This document shows positions 42,162-49,465 of a stretch of DNA of 64,000 nt, one piece after another. The notes under the pieces were generated by a model. That model was not told where the DNA came from. It saw only the letters and a list, made by a program, of their open reading frames with translations, and searched no databases. Made by a program: the position numbers and the translations under genes. The stretch covers positions 61,069-125,068 of the forward strand of contig NZ_BMVG01000022.1 in NCBI RefSeq assembly GCF_014650595.1, in the 5' to 3' direction. Each line of letters begins with the position of its first letter. Position 1 is the stretch's first letter. The DNA is from Streptomyces alanosinicus. GTDB lineage: Bacteria; Actinomycetota; Actinomycetes; Streptomycetales; Streptomycetaceae.

Positions 42162-42881
42162 TTGAGCCGCTCGGTTCTCGTCACCGGAGGCAACCGGGGC
42201 ATCGGCCTCGCCATCGCCCGCGCATTCGCCGACGCCGGTGACAAGGTTGCGATCACATACCGCTCGGGTGAGCCGCCGGCCGTCCTGAAGGAATTGGGCT
42301 GTCTGGCCGTCAAGTGCGACATCACCGACCCGGAGCAGGTGGAGCAGGCCTACAAGGAGATCGAGGACCAGCACGGTCCGGTCGAGGTTCTCGTCGCCAA
42401 CGCCGGTGTGACGAAGGACCAGCTCCTGATGCGCATGTCCGAGGAGGACTTCACCTCGGTCATCGACACCAACCTCACCGGCACCTTCCGGGTCGTCAAG
42501 CGTGCCAACCGCGGCATGCTGCGTGCCAAGAAGGGCCGCGTCGTCCTGATCTCGTCCGTGGTCGGTCTGCTCGGCTCCGCGGGTCAGGCGAACTACGCCG
42601 CCTCCAAGGCCGCCCTGGTCGGTTTCGCGCGCTCCCTCGCCCGTGAGCTGGGCTCGCGCAACATCACCTTCAACGTCGTCGCGCCCGGTTTCGTCGACAC
42701 CGACATGACCAAGGTGCTGAGCGACGAGCAGCGCCAGGACATCGTCTCGAAGGTGCCGCTCGGCCGTTACGCACAGCCGCAGGAGATCGCCGCGACGGTG
42801 CGGTTCCTCGCCTCGGACGACGCCTCGTACATCACTGGAGCCGTCATCCCCGTTGACGGCGGACTGGGAATGGGTCACTGA
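42162..42881 (+). CDS. fabG: 3-oxoacyl-[ACP] reductase FabG
   Basis: The 239-residue SDR has the NADP motif TGGNRGIG (8-15), VANAGVTKDQLLMRM, the catalytic Ser in VVLISSVVG, YAASKAA, and the C-terminal ITGAVIPVDGGLGMGH of true FabG proteins. It reduces beta-ketoacyl-ACP in type II fatty acid synthesis. Start is TTG at 42162, supported by GAAAGGG 7 nt upstream. fabI follows after 5 nt, so the two form a fatty-acid elongation operon as in mycobacteria (mabA-inhA). Confidence 0.96.
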   Translation: MSRSVLVTGGNRGIGLAIARAFADAGDKVAITYRSGEPPAVLKELGCLAVKCDITDPEQVEQAYKEIEDQHGPVEVLVANAGVTKDQLLMRMSEEDFTSVIDTNLTGTFRVVKRANRGMLRAKKGRVVLISSVVGLLGSAGQANYAASKAALVGFARSLARELGSRNITFNVVAPGFVDTDMTKVLSDEQRQDIVSKVPLGRYAQPQEIAATVRFLASDDASYITGAVIPVDGGLGMGH

Positions 42882-42886
42882 TCACC

Positions 42887-43654
42887 ATGAGCGGAATCCT
42901 CGAGGGCAAGCGCGTCCTGATCACCGGTGTGCTGATGGAGTCCTCCATCGCCTTCCACGCGGCCAAGCTGGCCCAGGAGCAGGGCGCGGAGATCATCCTG
43001 ACCGCCTTCCCGCGGCCCACCCTGACCGAGCGCATCGCCAAGAAGCTGCCGAAGCCCACCAAGGTCATCGAGCTGGACGTCACCAACGACGAGCACCTCG
43101 GCCGGCTCGCCGACATCGTCGGTGAGGAGCTGGGCGGCCTCGACGGCGTCGTGCACTCCATCGGCTTCGCGCCGCAGGACGCGCTCGGCGGCAACTTCCT
43201 CAACACCCCGTTCGAGTCCGTGGCCACCGCCATGCACGTCTCGGCGTACTCCCTGAAGTCGCTGACCATGGCCTGCCTGCCGCTGATGCAGAACGGCGGC
43301 TCGGTCGTCGGCCTCACCTTCGACGCGCAGTTCGCCTGGCCGCAGTACGACTGGATGGGCCCGGCCAAGGCCGCCCTGGAGGCCACCAGCCGCTACATGG
43401 CGCGCGACCTGGGCAAGCAGAACATCCGCTGCAACCTCGTCTCCGCCGGCCCGATCGGCTCCATGGCCGCCAAGTCCATCCCGGGCTTCGCCGAGCTGGC
43501 CTCCGTGTGGGACTCCCGTGCCCCGCTGGAGTGGGACCTCAAGGACCCCGAGCCGGCCGGCCGGGGCATCGTCGCCCTGCTGAGCGACTGGTTCCCGAAG
43601 ACCACCGGCGAGATCATCCACGTCGACGGCGGTCTGCACGCCATCGGCGCGTGA
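42887..43654 (+). CDS. fabI: Enoyl-[ACP] reductase (NADH) FabI/InhA
   Basis: The 255-residue protein has the InhA/FabI cofactor pattern VLITGVLMESSIAFHAAKLA (1-30 region), VHSIGFAPQDALGG, and the active-site Tyr/Lys in YDWMGPAKAALEA (Y-x6-K spacing). It also has NLVSAGPIGSMAAK and TGEIIHVDGGLHAIGA. It carries out the last reduction of the fatty acid elongation cycle. It overlaps functionally and in transcription with fabG, and the operon ends at a perfect 13-bp-arm terminator. Confidence 0.96.
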   Translation: MSGILEGKRVLITGVLMESSIAFHAAKLAQEQGAEIILTAFPRPTLTERIAKKLPKPTKVIELDVTNDEHLGRLADIVGEELGGLDGVVHSIGFAPQDALGGNFLNTPFESVATAMHVSAYSLKSLTMACLPLMQNGGSVVGLTFDAQFAWPQYDWMGPAKAALEATSRYMARDLGKQNIRCNLVSAGPIGSMAAKSIPGFAELASVWDSRAPLEWDLKDPEPAGRGIVALLSDWFPKTTGEIIHVDGGLHAIGA

Positions 43655-43678
43655 CCGTCGCCGCCGAGGCATGAACGA

Positions 43679-43720
43679 CGGCTGAGGCCCGTGTCCCTCC
43701 GGGGGCGCGGGCCTCAGCCG
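43679..43720. terminator. Terminator hairpin after fabG-fabI
   Basis: Arms CGGCTGAGGCCCG (43679-43691) and CGGGCCTCAGCCG (43708-43720) are perfectly complementary around a 16-nt loop, 24 nt after the fabI stop. Confidence 0.9.
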
Positions 43721-43907
43721 TGCCAGGTGGGGGTGCGGGGGCGCGTCGACGGGGGCGCGGGGGCGGCGCAGACCGCCGGGCAGACCGCCGCGCGGGGCGC
43801 GTCACCCGATCGGTCCCCCGGCCGCGCGTCCACCGGTCCAAGCGGCGCACCCTGGATTACGCGCCCCTGTGCGCGCCCCTCCGCAGCCTGGCCGAGGAGG
43901 TCCCCTT

Positions 43908-44258
43908 GTGCGCCTGCACCGCAGCCCGGCCCCCGTGACCCTGGCCGTCGCCCTGGTGCTCTCCCTGCCGTACGACGCGATGCCCTACGCGCGCGTGGCG
44001 GACGGGGGACCGCCGGCGCAGCCCCTCTTCGGGGCCGCCTGCCGCACGTCCGTCAACGGCTCCCACGTGGTGGCCTACTGCCACAATCCCTATGTCGACA
44101 TCGACCGTGTGCGCCTGCACATCGAGTGCGTCCGGTGGTGGGACATCGACACCGACAGCGCACCGGCGGACACCGGGCCGGACATGACCGTACGGCTCGC
44201 GGGCCGGTGCTGGAAGGAAGTCGGCCCCGTCTGGATCAGCCACCAGAACGAGCACTGA
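43908..44258 (+). CDS. Small secreted or lipid-free exported protein, unknown function
   Basis: The predicted 116-residue protein starts VRLHRSPAPVTLAVALVLSL, a signal-peptide-like stretch, then a small domain with CRTSVNGSHVVAYCHNPY, HIECVRWWDIDTD and VRLAGRCWKEVG. Four Cys suggest two disulfides in an exported protein. GTG at 43908 has GAGGAGG 7 nt upstream. I do not recognise the family. Its last 23 bp overlap the convergent GntR gene. Confidence 0.75.
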   Translation: MRLHRSPAPVTLAVALVLSLPYDAMPYARVADGGPPAQPLFGAACRTSVNGSHVVAYCHNPYVDIDRVRLHIECVRWWDIDTDSAPADTGPDMTVRLAGRCWKEVGPVWISHQNEH

Positions 44259-44928
44259 ACCGGTCCGGCCGGCACAGGAACGGATAGCTGGCGGCCTCGG
44301 CCGCCGCCGCCTCCGCGTCCTGGGCGCGGATCGCCTCCACCAGGCGGGCGTGATCCATGTGCGTCTGCGGGGTCAGCTCCGCGCCCACGTCCGCGCGCAG
44401 CCAGTCGCGCAGCACCTCGCCCAGGTCCGCGTACATCGCCGTCATCGCGTCGTTGTGGGAGGCGGCCACGACGGCCATGTGGAAGGTGGCGTCGGCCGCC
44501 ACGAAGGCCTCCGGGTCGCCGGTCTCCCAGGTTCCCTCACGCCGCTCCATGAGCGCGTCCAACTGCTTGAGGTCCTTCTCGGTGCGCCGCTCGGCGGCCA
44601 GTCTCGCCGCGGCCGACTCCAGGGCCGCGCGCAACTCCGCGATGTGGCGGGGATCGGCGTCGGCGAACCGGCGGTGCATCACGCCGGCCAGCTCGCTCGT
44701 CGCGACCACATAGGTGCCGGAGCCCTGCCGGATGTCCAGCAGACCGTTGTGCGCGAGCGCACGGACGGCCTCGCGGACGGTGTTGCGGGCGACACCGAGC
44801 TGCTCGACGAGTTCCGGCTCCGTCGGAATACGGGAGCCGACCGGCCACTCGCCGGAGGTGATCTGGCCTCGCAACTCGGCGATGACCTGCTCGGACAGCG
44901 CCGAACGGCGCGGGTGGCTCAAGGGCAT
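44236..44928 (-). CDS. FadR-subfamily (FCD) GntR transcriptional regulator
   Basis: The 230-residue regulator has a GntR winged helix: ALSEQVIAELRGQITSGEWPVGSRIPTE, then ELVEQLGVARNTVREAVRAL and DIRQGSGTYVV. Its FCD ligand-binding domain has ELRAALESAAARLAAER, FHMAVVAASHN and HARLVEAIRAQDAEAA with the usual His/Asp metal ligands. It is divergent from the MFS transporter gene with an 82-bp gap containing the transporter promoter, so it likely regulates that gene. Confidence 0.92.
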   Translation of the reverse strand: MPLSHPRRSALSEQVIAELRGQITSGEWPVGSRIPTEPELVEQLGVARNTVREAVRALAHNGLLDIRQGSGTYVVATSELAGVMHRRFADADPRHIAELRAALESAAARLAAERRTEKDLKQLDALMERREGTWETGDPEAFVAADATFHMAVVAASHNDAMTAMYADLGEVLRDWLRADVGAELTPQTHMDHARLVEAIRAQDAEAAAAEAASYPFLCRPDRFSARSGG

Positions 44929-44972
44929 GGCACACCTTCGCACGACGGTCCCGGGCCTGGAGGCGCCGGAAA

Positions 44973-45003
44973 TGGACAACCAATCATCCCATGATTCTAT
45001 GAT
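44973..45003 (+). promoter_or_regulatory. Promoter of the leaderless MFS transporter gene
   Basis: TGGACA (44973-44978) and TATGAT (44998-45003) are separated by 19 nt, and the ATG at 45011 begins 7 nt after the -10, the geometry of a leaderless mRNA. A CCCAT...ATGGG inverted repeat with a 9-nt spacer (44988-45006) overlaps the -10, a likely site for the divergent GntR regulator. Confidence 0.65.
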
Positions 45004-45010
45004 GGGTCTC

Positions 45011-46402
45011 ATGGCATGTGAGGAAACCCGGACAGCGAACACCCGGACAGCGGATACCGGTGCGACCGACACCGGTACGGCCGACACCGGTACGACGATG
45101 TCACCGACCGGACGCGGTACGGCCCCCACGACAGGCACCCCCGGGACGACCCCTGACGCAGGACCCACGCGCGCGTGGGCGACCCGCCTGGTCATCGTGG
45201 GCATCGTGCTGTCCGCGCTGAACCTCCGCCCGGCCATCACCAGCCTCGGCGCGCTCCTGGAGGAGGTCCGCGACGGGCTCGGCATGAGCGGCAGTGTGGC
45301 GGGCCTGCTCACCTCCGTGCCCCCGCTCTGCTTCGCGGTCTTCGGCATCACCGCGCCCCGGCTGGCCCGTCGCTTCGGGCCGGCCGCCGTGGTGTGCGCG
45401 GGCATGGTCGCCATCACCGCGGGCCTGCTCATCCGGCCGTTCGTCGGCGGCACGGCCGGCTTCCTGGCCGCCAGCGCGCTCGCCCTGATGGGCATCGCCG
45501 TCAGCAACGTGCTCATGCCGGTCATCGTCAAGCGCTGGTTCCCCGACCGGGTCGGCTCCATGACCGGCCTGTACTCGATGGCGCTCGCCCTCGGCACGTC
45601 CCTCGCCGCCGCCGTCACGGTGCCCCTGACGGACGCCATGGGAGGCGGCTGGCGGTCCGGTCTCGCCGTGTGGGCCGTCATCGCGGGCGCCGCCGTCCTG
45701 CCCTGGCTGCCGCTCGTACGCGAGCGCGGCACCGCATCCGCACCGCCGCAGGAGCGCGCGGCGGGGGAGCGCGCGGCGACGGAGCGGCACGCGCCCGTGG
45801 CGCAGCCCGCGCCCCTGCGCATCACCCGCAGCCGCACCGCCTGGGCGCTCGCCGTCTTCTTCGGCCTCCAGGCCACCGCCGCCTACATCACGATGGGCTG
45901 GATGCCGCAGATCTTCCGGGACGCCGGCGTCCCGGCCGGCACCGCGGGCGTGCTGCTCGCCGTCACCATGGTCATGGGCGTGCCGCTGGCCTTCGTCATC
46001 CCGAGGGTCGCCACCCGGCTGCCCCAGCAGGGGCCCATCGTGCTGGTCCTGGGCGTGTGCGGCCTCGCCGGATACGCCGGCCTGTACCTCGCGCCCGCCG
46101 CCGGCGCCTGGGCCTGGGCCCTGCTGCTCGGCGTCTCCAACTGTGCCTTCCCGCTGGCCCTGACGATGGTCGGGATGCGGGCCCGCAGCGGCCAGGGGGT
46201 GGCCCAGCTGTCCGCGTTCGCGCAGAGCACCGGCTACCTGATCTCCATCCCCGGCCCGCTGCTGGTCGGCGTGCTCTACCAGCACAGCGGCGGCTGGGGA
46301 GTGCCGATCGCCCTCATGGCGGCCCTCATGGTGCCGCAGATGGCGGTCGGCTTCCTGGCGGGCCGCGACCGCACGGTGGAGGACGAGGCGGCCGCACGCT
46401 GA
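45011..46402 (+). CDS. CynX/NimT-type MFS transporter
   Basis: The 463-residue protein has 12 predicted helices and the CynX/NimT pattern ALNLRPAITSLGALLEEV at the first helix, PPLCFAVFGITAPRLARRFG and VLMPVIVKRWFPDRVGSMTGLY. Members move small anions such as cyanate or nitroimidazole-type compounds; the substrate here is unknown. The N-terminal ~45 residues are an unusual Thr/Asp/Gly-rich tail made of 5-residue repeats encoded by a 15-nt tandem repeat. The start is inferred from the leaderless promoter. A 39-residue companion gene follows. Confidence 0.9.
   Translation: MACEETRTANTRTADTGATDTGTADTGTTMSPTGRGTAPTTGTPGTTPDAGPTRAWATRLVIVGIVLSALNLRPAITSLGALLEEVRDGLGMSGSVAGLLTSVPPLCFAVFGITAPRLARRFGPAAVVCAGMVAITAGLLIRPFVGGTAGFLAASALALMGIAVSNVLMPVIVKRWFPDRVGSMTGLYSMALALGTSLAAAVTVPLTDAMGGGWRSGLAVWAVIAGAAVLPWLPLVRERGTASAPPQERAAGERAATERHAPVAQPAPLRITRSRTAWALAVFFGLQATAAYITMGWMPQIFRDAGVPAGTAGVLLAVTMVMGVPLAFVIPRVATRLPQQGPIVLVLGVCGLAGYAGLYLAPAAGAWAWALLLGVSNCAFPLALTMVGMRARSGQGVAQLSAFAQSTGYLISIPGPLLVGVLYQHSGGWGVPIALMAALMVPQMAVGFLAGRDRTVEDEAAAR
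45026..45096 (+). repeat. 15-nt tandem repeat coding the transporter N-terminal tail
   Basis: Five roughly 15-nt units encode TRTAN, TRTAD, TGATD, TGTAD and TGT-type 5-residue repeats. The best conserved are CGACACCGGTACGGC (45067-45081) and CGACACCGGTACGAC (45082-45096). Confidence 0.8.
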
Positions 46403-46482
46403 CCTCCGCGAACGGGTCTCGGGGGAGGTGACGCGCCGACCCCCGCGGACGGGGCCCGCAGGGAGGGTGCGAGACTGGGCGC

Positions 46483-46602
46483 ATGCAGCCTGTGCTCGAC
46501 CCGAACCCGCAGAACGGTCAGAAGAAGATGCTGCTCGTCTTCGGCTCGTTCTTCGCCATCTTCGTGATCATCGCGATCGTCGCGACCGTCGCCTCCCCCT
46601 GA
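46483..46602 (+). CDS. 39-residue transporter-associated single-helix protein (SGM_5486-like)
   Basis: The frame ATG 46483 to TGA 46600-46602 encodes MQPVLDPNPQNGQKK followed by one hydrophobic helix (MLLVFGSFFAIFVIIAIVAT) and ASP. It closely fits the SGM_5486 family of very small streptomycete proteins encoded next to CynX-type transporters. A strong terminator follows. It probably sits in the membrane with the transporter; the role is unknown. Confidence 0.8.
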   Translation: MQPVLDPNPQNGQKKMLLVFGSFFAIFVIIAIVATVASP

Positions 46603-46636
46603 CGGCGGCCGGGGCCCCGGACCGCCTCCGCGGGCC

Positions 46637-46660
46637 GATGGTGGGGCTGGCCCCACCATC
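46637..46660. terminator. Terminator after the transporter unit
   Basis: GATGGTGGGG (46637-46646), CTGG, CCCCACCATC (46651-46660) is a perfect 10-bp hairpin with a 4-nt loop, 34 nt after the small gene. Confidence 0.88.
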
Positions 46661-46790
46661 CCCTAGGGGGTGAGGGTCAGGGTCAACTGGGTGGAAGTCC
46701 TGATGGGTTGGCGGCCCCGGAATCCGTACCTTCGAGGGGTGAGACCGCACGGCGGCTCACGAACCCGCTCGAAGACCCACGGAGGCGATC

Positions 46791-46997
46791 ATGTCGGCCC
46801 GCACCCACCCCCGGCCTCACCCGGCGACCACGGGCGGCGTCGACATCCGGCTGCCCTGGTGGGCCCTCGCGCTGCCCGCGCTCGCCTTCATCGCGCTGCT
46901 CGTGCTGATACTGAACCCGTCGGACGCGCACGCGGCGAGCGGCGACCCGGCGATCACGCACCTCGTCGAGCGCGCCCAGCAGCTCCTCACGCGCTGA
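46791..46997 (+). CDS. Small single-helix membrane protein
   Basis: The 68-residue protein has a His/Pro-rich N-terminus, one helix (WWALALPALAFIALLVLIL) and a short C-terminal tail beginning NPSDAHAAS and ending VERAQQLLTR. Start is ATG at 46791 after GGAGG. I do not recognise a family. The 78-nt gap to the SixA-type gene leaves co-transcription open. Confidence 0.8.
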   Translation: MSARTHPRPHPATTGGVDIRLPWWALALPALAFIALLVLILNPSDAHAASGDPAITHLVERAQQLLTR

Positions 46998-47075
46998 CCC
47001 GAAGCCCCCGTGCGCGGTGAATCCGCATGTCAACTCCCTGCGCCGCATGGCTCGTTTCATGCGAAGCTGGGCATC

Positions 47076-47594
47076 ATGAGCGTTGAACAACCTCGCAGGA
47101 TCGTCCTCCTCCGGCACGCGAAGGCCGACTGGGGCCAGGAAGCCGACCATGACCGGCCCCTCGCGGAGCGCGGCCGCCAGGAAGCCCTCGTCGCGGGCCG
47201 CAAGCTGGCGGACACCAAGATCGCCTTCGACCTGGCTCTGTGCTCCACCGCGGCCCGCACCCGCGAGACCTGGAAGCTCGCCGTCCAGGAGTTCCCGCAG
47301 CGACCGAGGACCGTCTACGAGGAGCGGGTCTACGAGGCCTCCCCGGGCGAGCTGATCGCCCTGCTCGACGAGACTCCGGACGACGTCCGCAACCTCGTCC
47401 TGATCGGCCACAACCCGGGCGTCCACGCTCTCGCCGACGCCCTCGCGGGAGAGGCGGACGGCGATCTCCTCGCGCGGATGAACCGCAGCGGCTTCCCGAC
47501 CGCCGCCTTCGCGATCCTCACCTTCGAGGGCTCCTGGAAGTCCGTGGAACACGGCGTGGCCAAGCTGGTCGACTTCTGGACTCCGCACAGCTGA
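47076..47594 (+). CDS. SixA-type histidine phosphatase
   Basis: The 172-residue protein is a histidine-phosphatase superfamily member: RIVLLRHAKADWG with the RHG-type motif as RHAKA (about residues 13-17), LCSTAARTRETW, and VLIGHNPGVHALADAL providing the second His. SixA-like enzymes dephosphorylate phosphohistidine proteins such as those of the PTS. It is convergent with serB across a hairpin. Start: ATG at 47076. Confidence 0.92.
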   Translation: MSVEQPRRIVLLRHAKADWGQEADHDRPLAERGRQEALVAGRKLADTKIAFDLALCSTAARTRETWKLAVQEFPQRPRTVYEERVYEASPGELIALLDETPDDVRNLVLIGHNPGVHALADALAGEADGDLLARMNRSGFPTAAFAILTFEGSWKSVEHGVAKLVDFWTPHS

Positions 47595-47608
47595 CACGGC
47601 TGACGCGG

Positions 47609-47645
47609 AAGGGCCCGGCATGCCGCGGGCGGCACCGGGCCCCTT
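47609..47645. terminator. Terminator between SixA-type gene and serB
   Basis: AAGGGCCCGG (47609-47618) pairs with CCGGGCCCCTT (47635-47645) with one bulged base, around a GC-rich loop. It separates convergent genes. Confidence 0.75.
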
Positions 47646-47670
47646 GTCGTATCCGGGGAACCGGAACGGA

Positions 47671-48894
47671 TCAGCCCTCGTGGTGCGTGTCGGCCGCCTC
47701 GACCTCTTCGCGGGTGATGCCCAGCAGATAGAGCACGGTGTCGAGGAAGGGGAAGTTCACCGCCGTGTGCGCGGCCTCGCGGACCACCGGCTTGGCGTTG
47801 AAGGCCACGCCCAGACCGGCCGCGTTCAGCATGTCCAGGTCATTGGCACCGTCACCGATCGCCACCGTCTGCGACAGCGGCACCCCGGCCGCCGCGGCGA
47901 ACCGGCGCAGCAGCCGCGCCTTGCCCGCACGGTCCACGATCTCGCCCGTGACCCGGCCGGTGAGCTTGCCGTCGACGATCTCCAGCGTGTTGGCCTGCGC
48001 GAAGTCCAGACCCAACCGTTCCTTCAGATCGTCCGTGACCTGGGTGAAGCCACCGGAGACGACCCCGACCTGGTAGCCGAGCCGCTTCAGCGTGCGGATC
48101 AGGGTGCGGGCACCCGGCGTCAGCCGGACCTCGTTGCGCACCTTCTCCACCACCGAGGCGTCCAGCCCCTCCAGCAGCGCCACGCGCGCGTGCAGCGACT
48201 GCTCGAAGTCCAGCTCCCCGCGCATCGCCGCCGCCGTCACCTCGGCGACCTTGTCCTCGCAGCCGGCGTGCGCCGCGAACAGCTCGATGACCTCGTCCTG
48301 GATCAGGGTCGAGTCCACGTCCATCACCACGAGCCGCTGAGCGCGCCGGTGCAGGCCCGCCGCCACCACGGCCACATCGACACCCAGTGCCGCCGCGTCG
48401 GAGGCGAGCGCGGTGCGCAGCGGCTCGGTCTCCACGCCGGAGACGGCGAACTCCACTGCCGTCACCGGGTACTTGGCGAGGCGGAAGATACGGTCGATGT
48501 TGCCGCCGGTCTTCGCGATCCGGGCGGCGATGGCCGCCGTCGACTCGGCGGTCAGCGGATGGCCGAGGACGGTCACCAGGGAACGCCCGAGGCCGCGCGG
48601 CTGATTGTCACCGTGCCCCGAGATGATCTCCGCCTGCATCTTCATCGACTCGGCCCAGCTGTGCACGGTGGCCCGCAGATCGCCCTCCAGGCCGGCCGGC
48701 GGCTGGGTGACCAGCGCACACAGCACCAGGCGGCCCCGGGTGACGACCTGCTCGATGTCGACCACGTCGACGAGGTACGCGGCGAGGGTGTCGAAGAGGC
48801 CCGCGGTGATGCCCGGCCTGTCCTTGCCGAAGATCTTGACGAGGAGAGTGGGGACCTCGGGGGTCTGTGAGGCAGAGGTCTGCGAAGCGCTCAT
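47671..48894 (-). CDS. serB: Phosphoserine phosphatase SerB with N-terminal ACT domain
   Basis: The 407-residue protein has an N-terminal ACT-like regulatory part (LLVKIFGKDRPGITAGLFDTLA, residues 16-37) and a second ACT-like segment (SLVTVLGHPLTAES). It has a C-terminal HAD phosphatase with DVDSTLIQDE (nucleophile and acid Asp), VVSGGFTQV, KARLL and GDGANDLDML. It makes L-serine from 3-phosphoserine and may bind serine for feedback control. Start: ATG at 48894. Confidence 0.97.
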   Translation of the reverse strand: MSASQTSASQTPEVPTLLVKIFGKDRPGITAGLFDTLAAYLVDVVDIEQVVTRGRLVLCALVTQPPAGLEGDLRATVHSWAESMKMQAEIISGHGDNQPRGLGRSLVTVLGHPLTAESTAAIAARIAKTGGNIDRIFRLAKYPVTAVEFAVSGVETEPLRTALASDAAALGVDVAVVAAGLHRRAQRLVVMDVDSTLIQDEVIELFAAHAGCEDKVAEVTAAAMRGELDFEQSLHARVALLEGLDASVVEKVRNEVRLTPGARTLIRTLKRLGYQVGVVSGGFTQVTDDLKERLGLDFAQANTLEIVDGKLTGRVTGEIVDRAGKARLLRRFAAAAGVPLSQTVAIGDGANDLDMLNAAGLGVAFNAKPVVREAAHTAVNFPFLDTVLYLLGITREEVEAADTHHEG

Positions 48895-49465
48895 GGTGTC
48901 ACCACCGTATCCGGCACCCAGTGCCGTCCGCCGCCGAGGTCCGCCTGACGGACACGGAACAATGGATGTCGCGCCGGTGTCAGGGATCTTGCCACCGAAA
49001 GACACCTTCACGCACCCCGCACACCGGCCCTCGGCTCCACCACGACTCTGCCACGAGATGCCCTCACGGGCAGGCCGGGGGAGACGCCGGCCGCACGCGA
49101 TCCCCCCGAGTGGCGTGATCTCGACGCCGATGGGCGACTCGGCGCCTCTCAGCCGGAAGCGGGTGCCTCGCCGGAGGGGGTGACCGAACCATCCGTCCCG
49201 AGTGTCACAACGGCCGCCGTCACGGGGCCCGGTGAGCGCGGACCCCCCGATCCGCCGGGCGGCAGCATGGCGATGGCTGTCCCCCTCGCCGGGATTAGCA
49301 CTCTCCGGCCCGGTTTCAACCCTCGTCCACAGGGCGAGTTGGAGCGCGCGAGGGGGCTTGTGGCAAGGCCCGGCTTTCGGTCAGAGGGCGGAGCCTGAAA
49401 TAGTTCCCCACGATGTTCGACATCCCTAGACTCCCTGTGATGGGGGTAACTCGGGGGACAACTCA
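48895..49465. other. 571-bp intergenic region between divergent serB and FHA-ABC genes
   Basis: I find no gene here; the open frames are short and lack family motifs or ribosome sites. A TAGACT -10-like element at 49427-49432, 34 nt upstream of the FHA-ABC start, is a candidate promoter but has only a weak -35. No tRNA-like or clear riboswitch structure was seen. The length is unusual for this dense region. Confidence 0.5.

Noticed and set aside
48895..49465. Hidden gene in the long serB/FHA-ABC gap
   Set aside because: Open frames of 80-190 codons exist but lack motifs, ribosome sites and consistent codon bias; not called.
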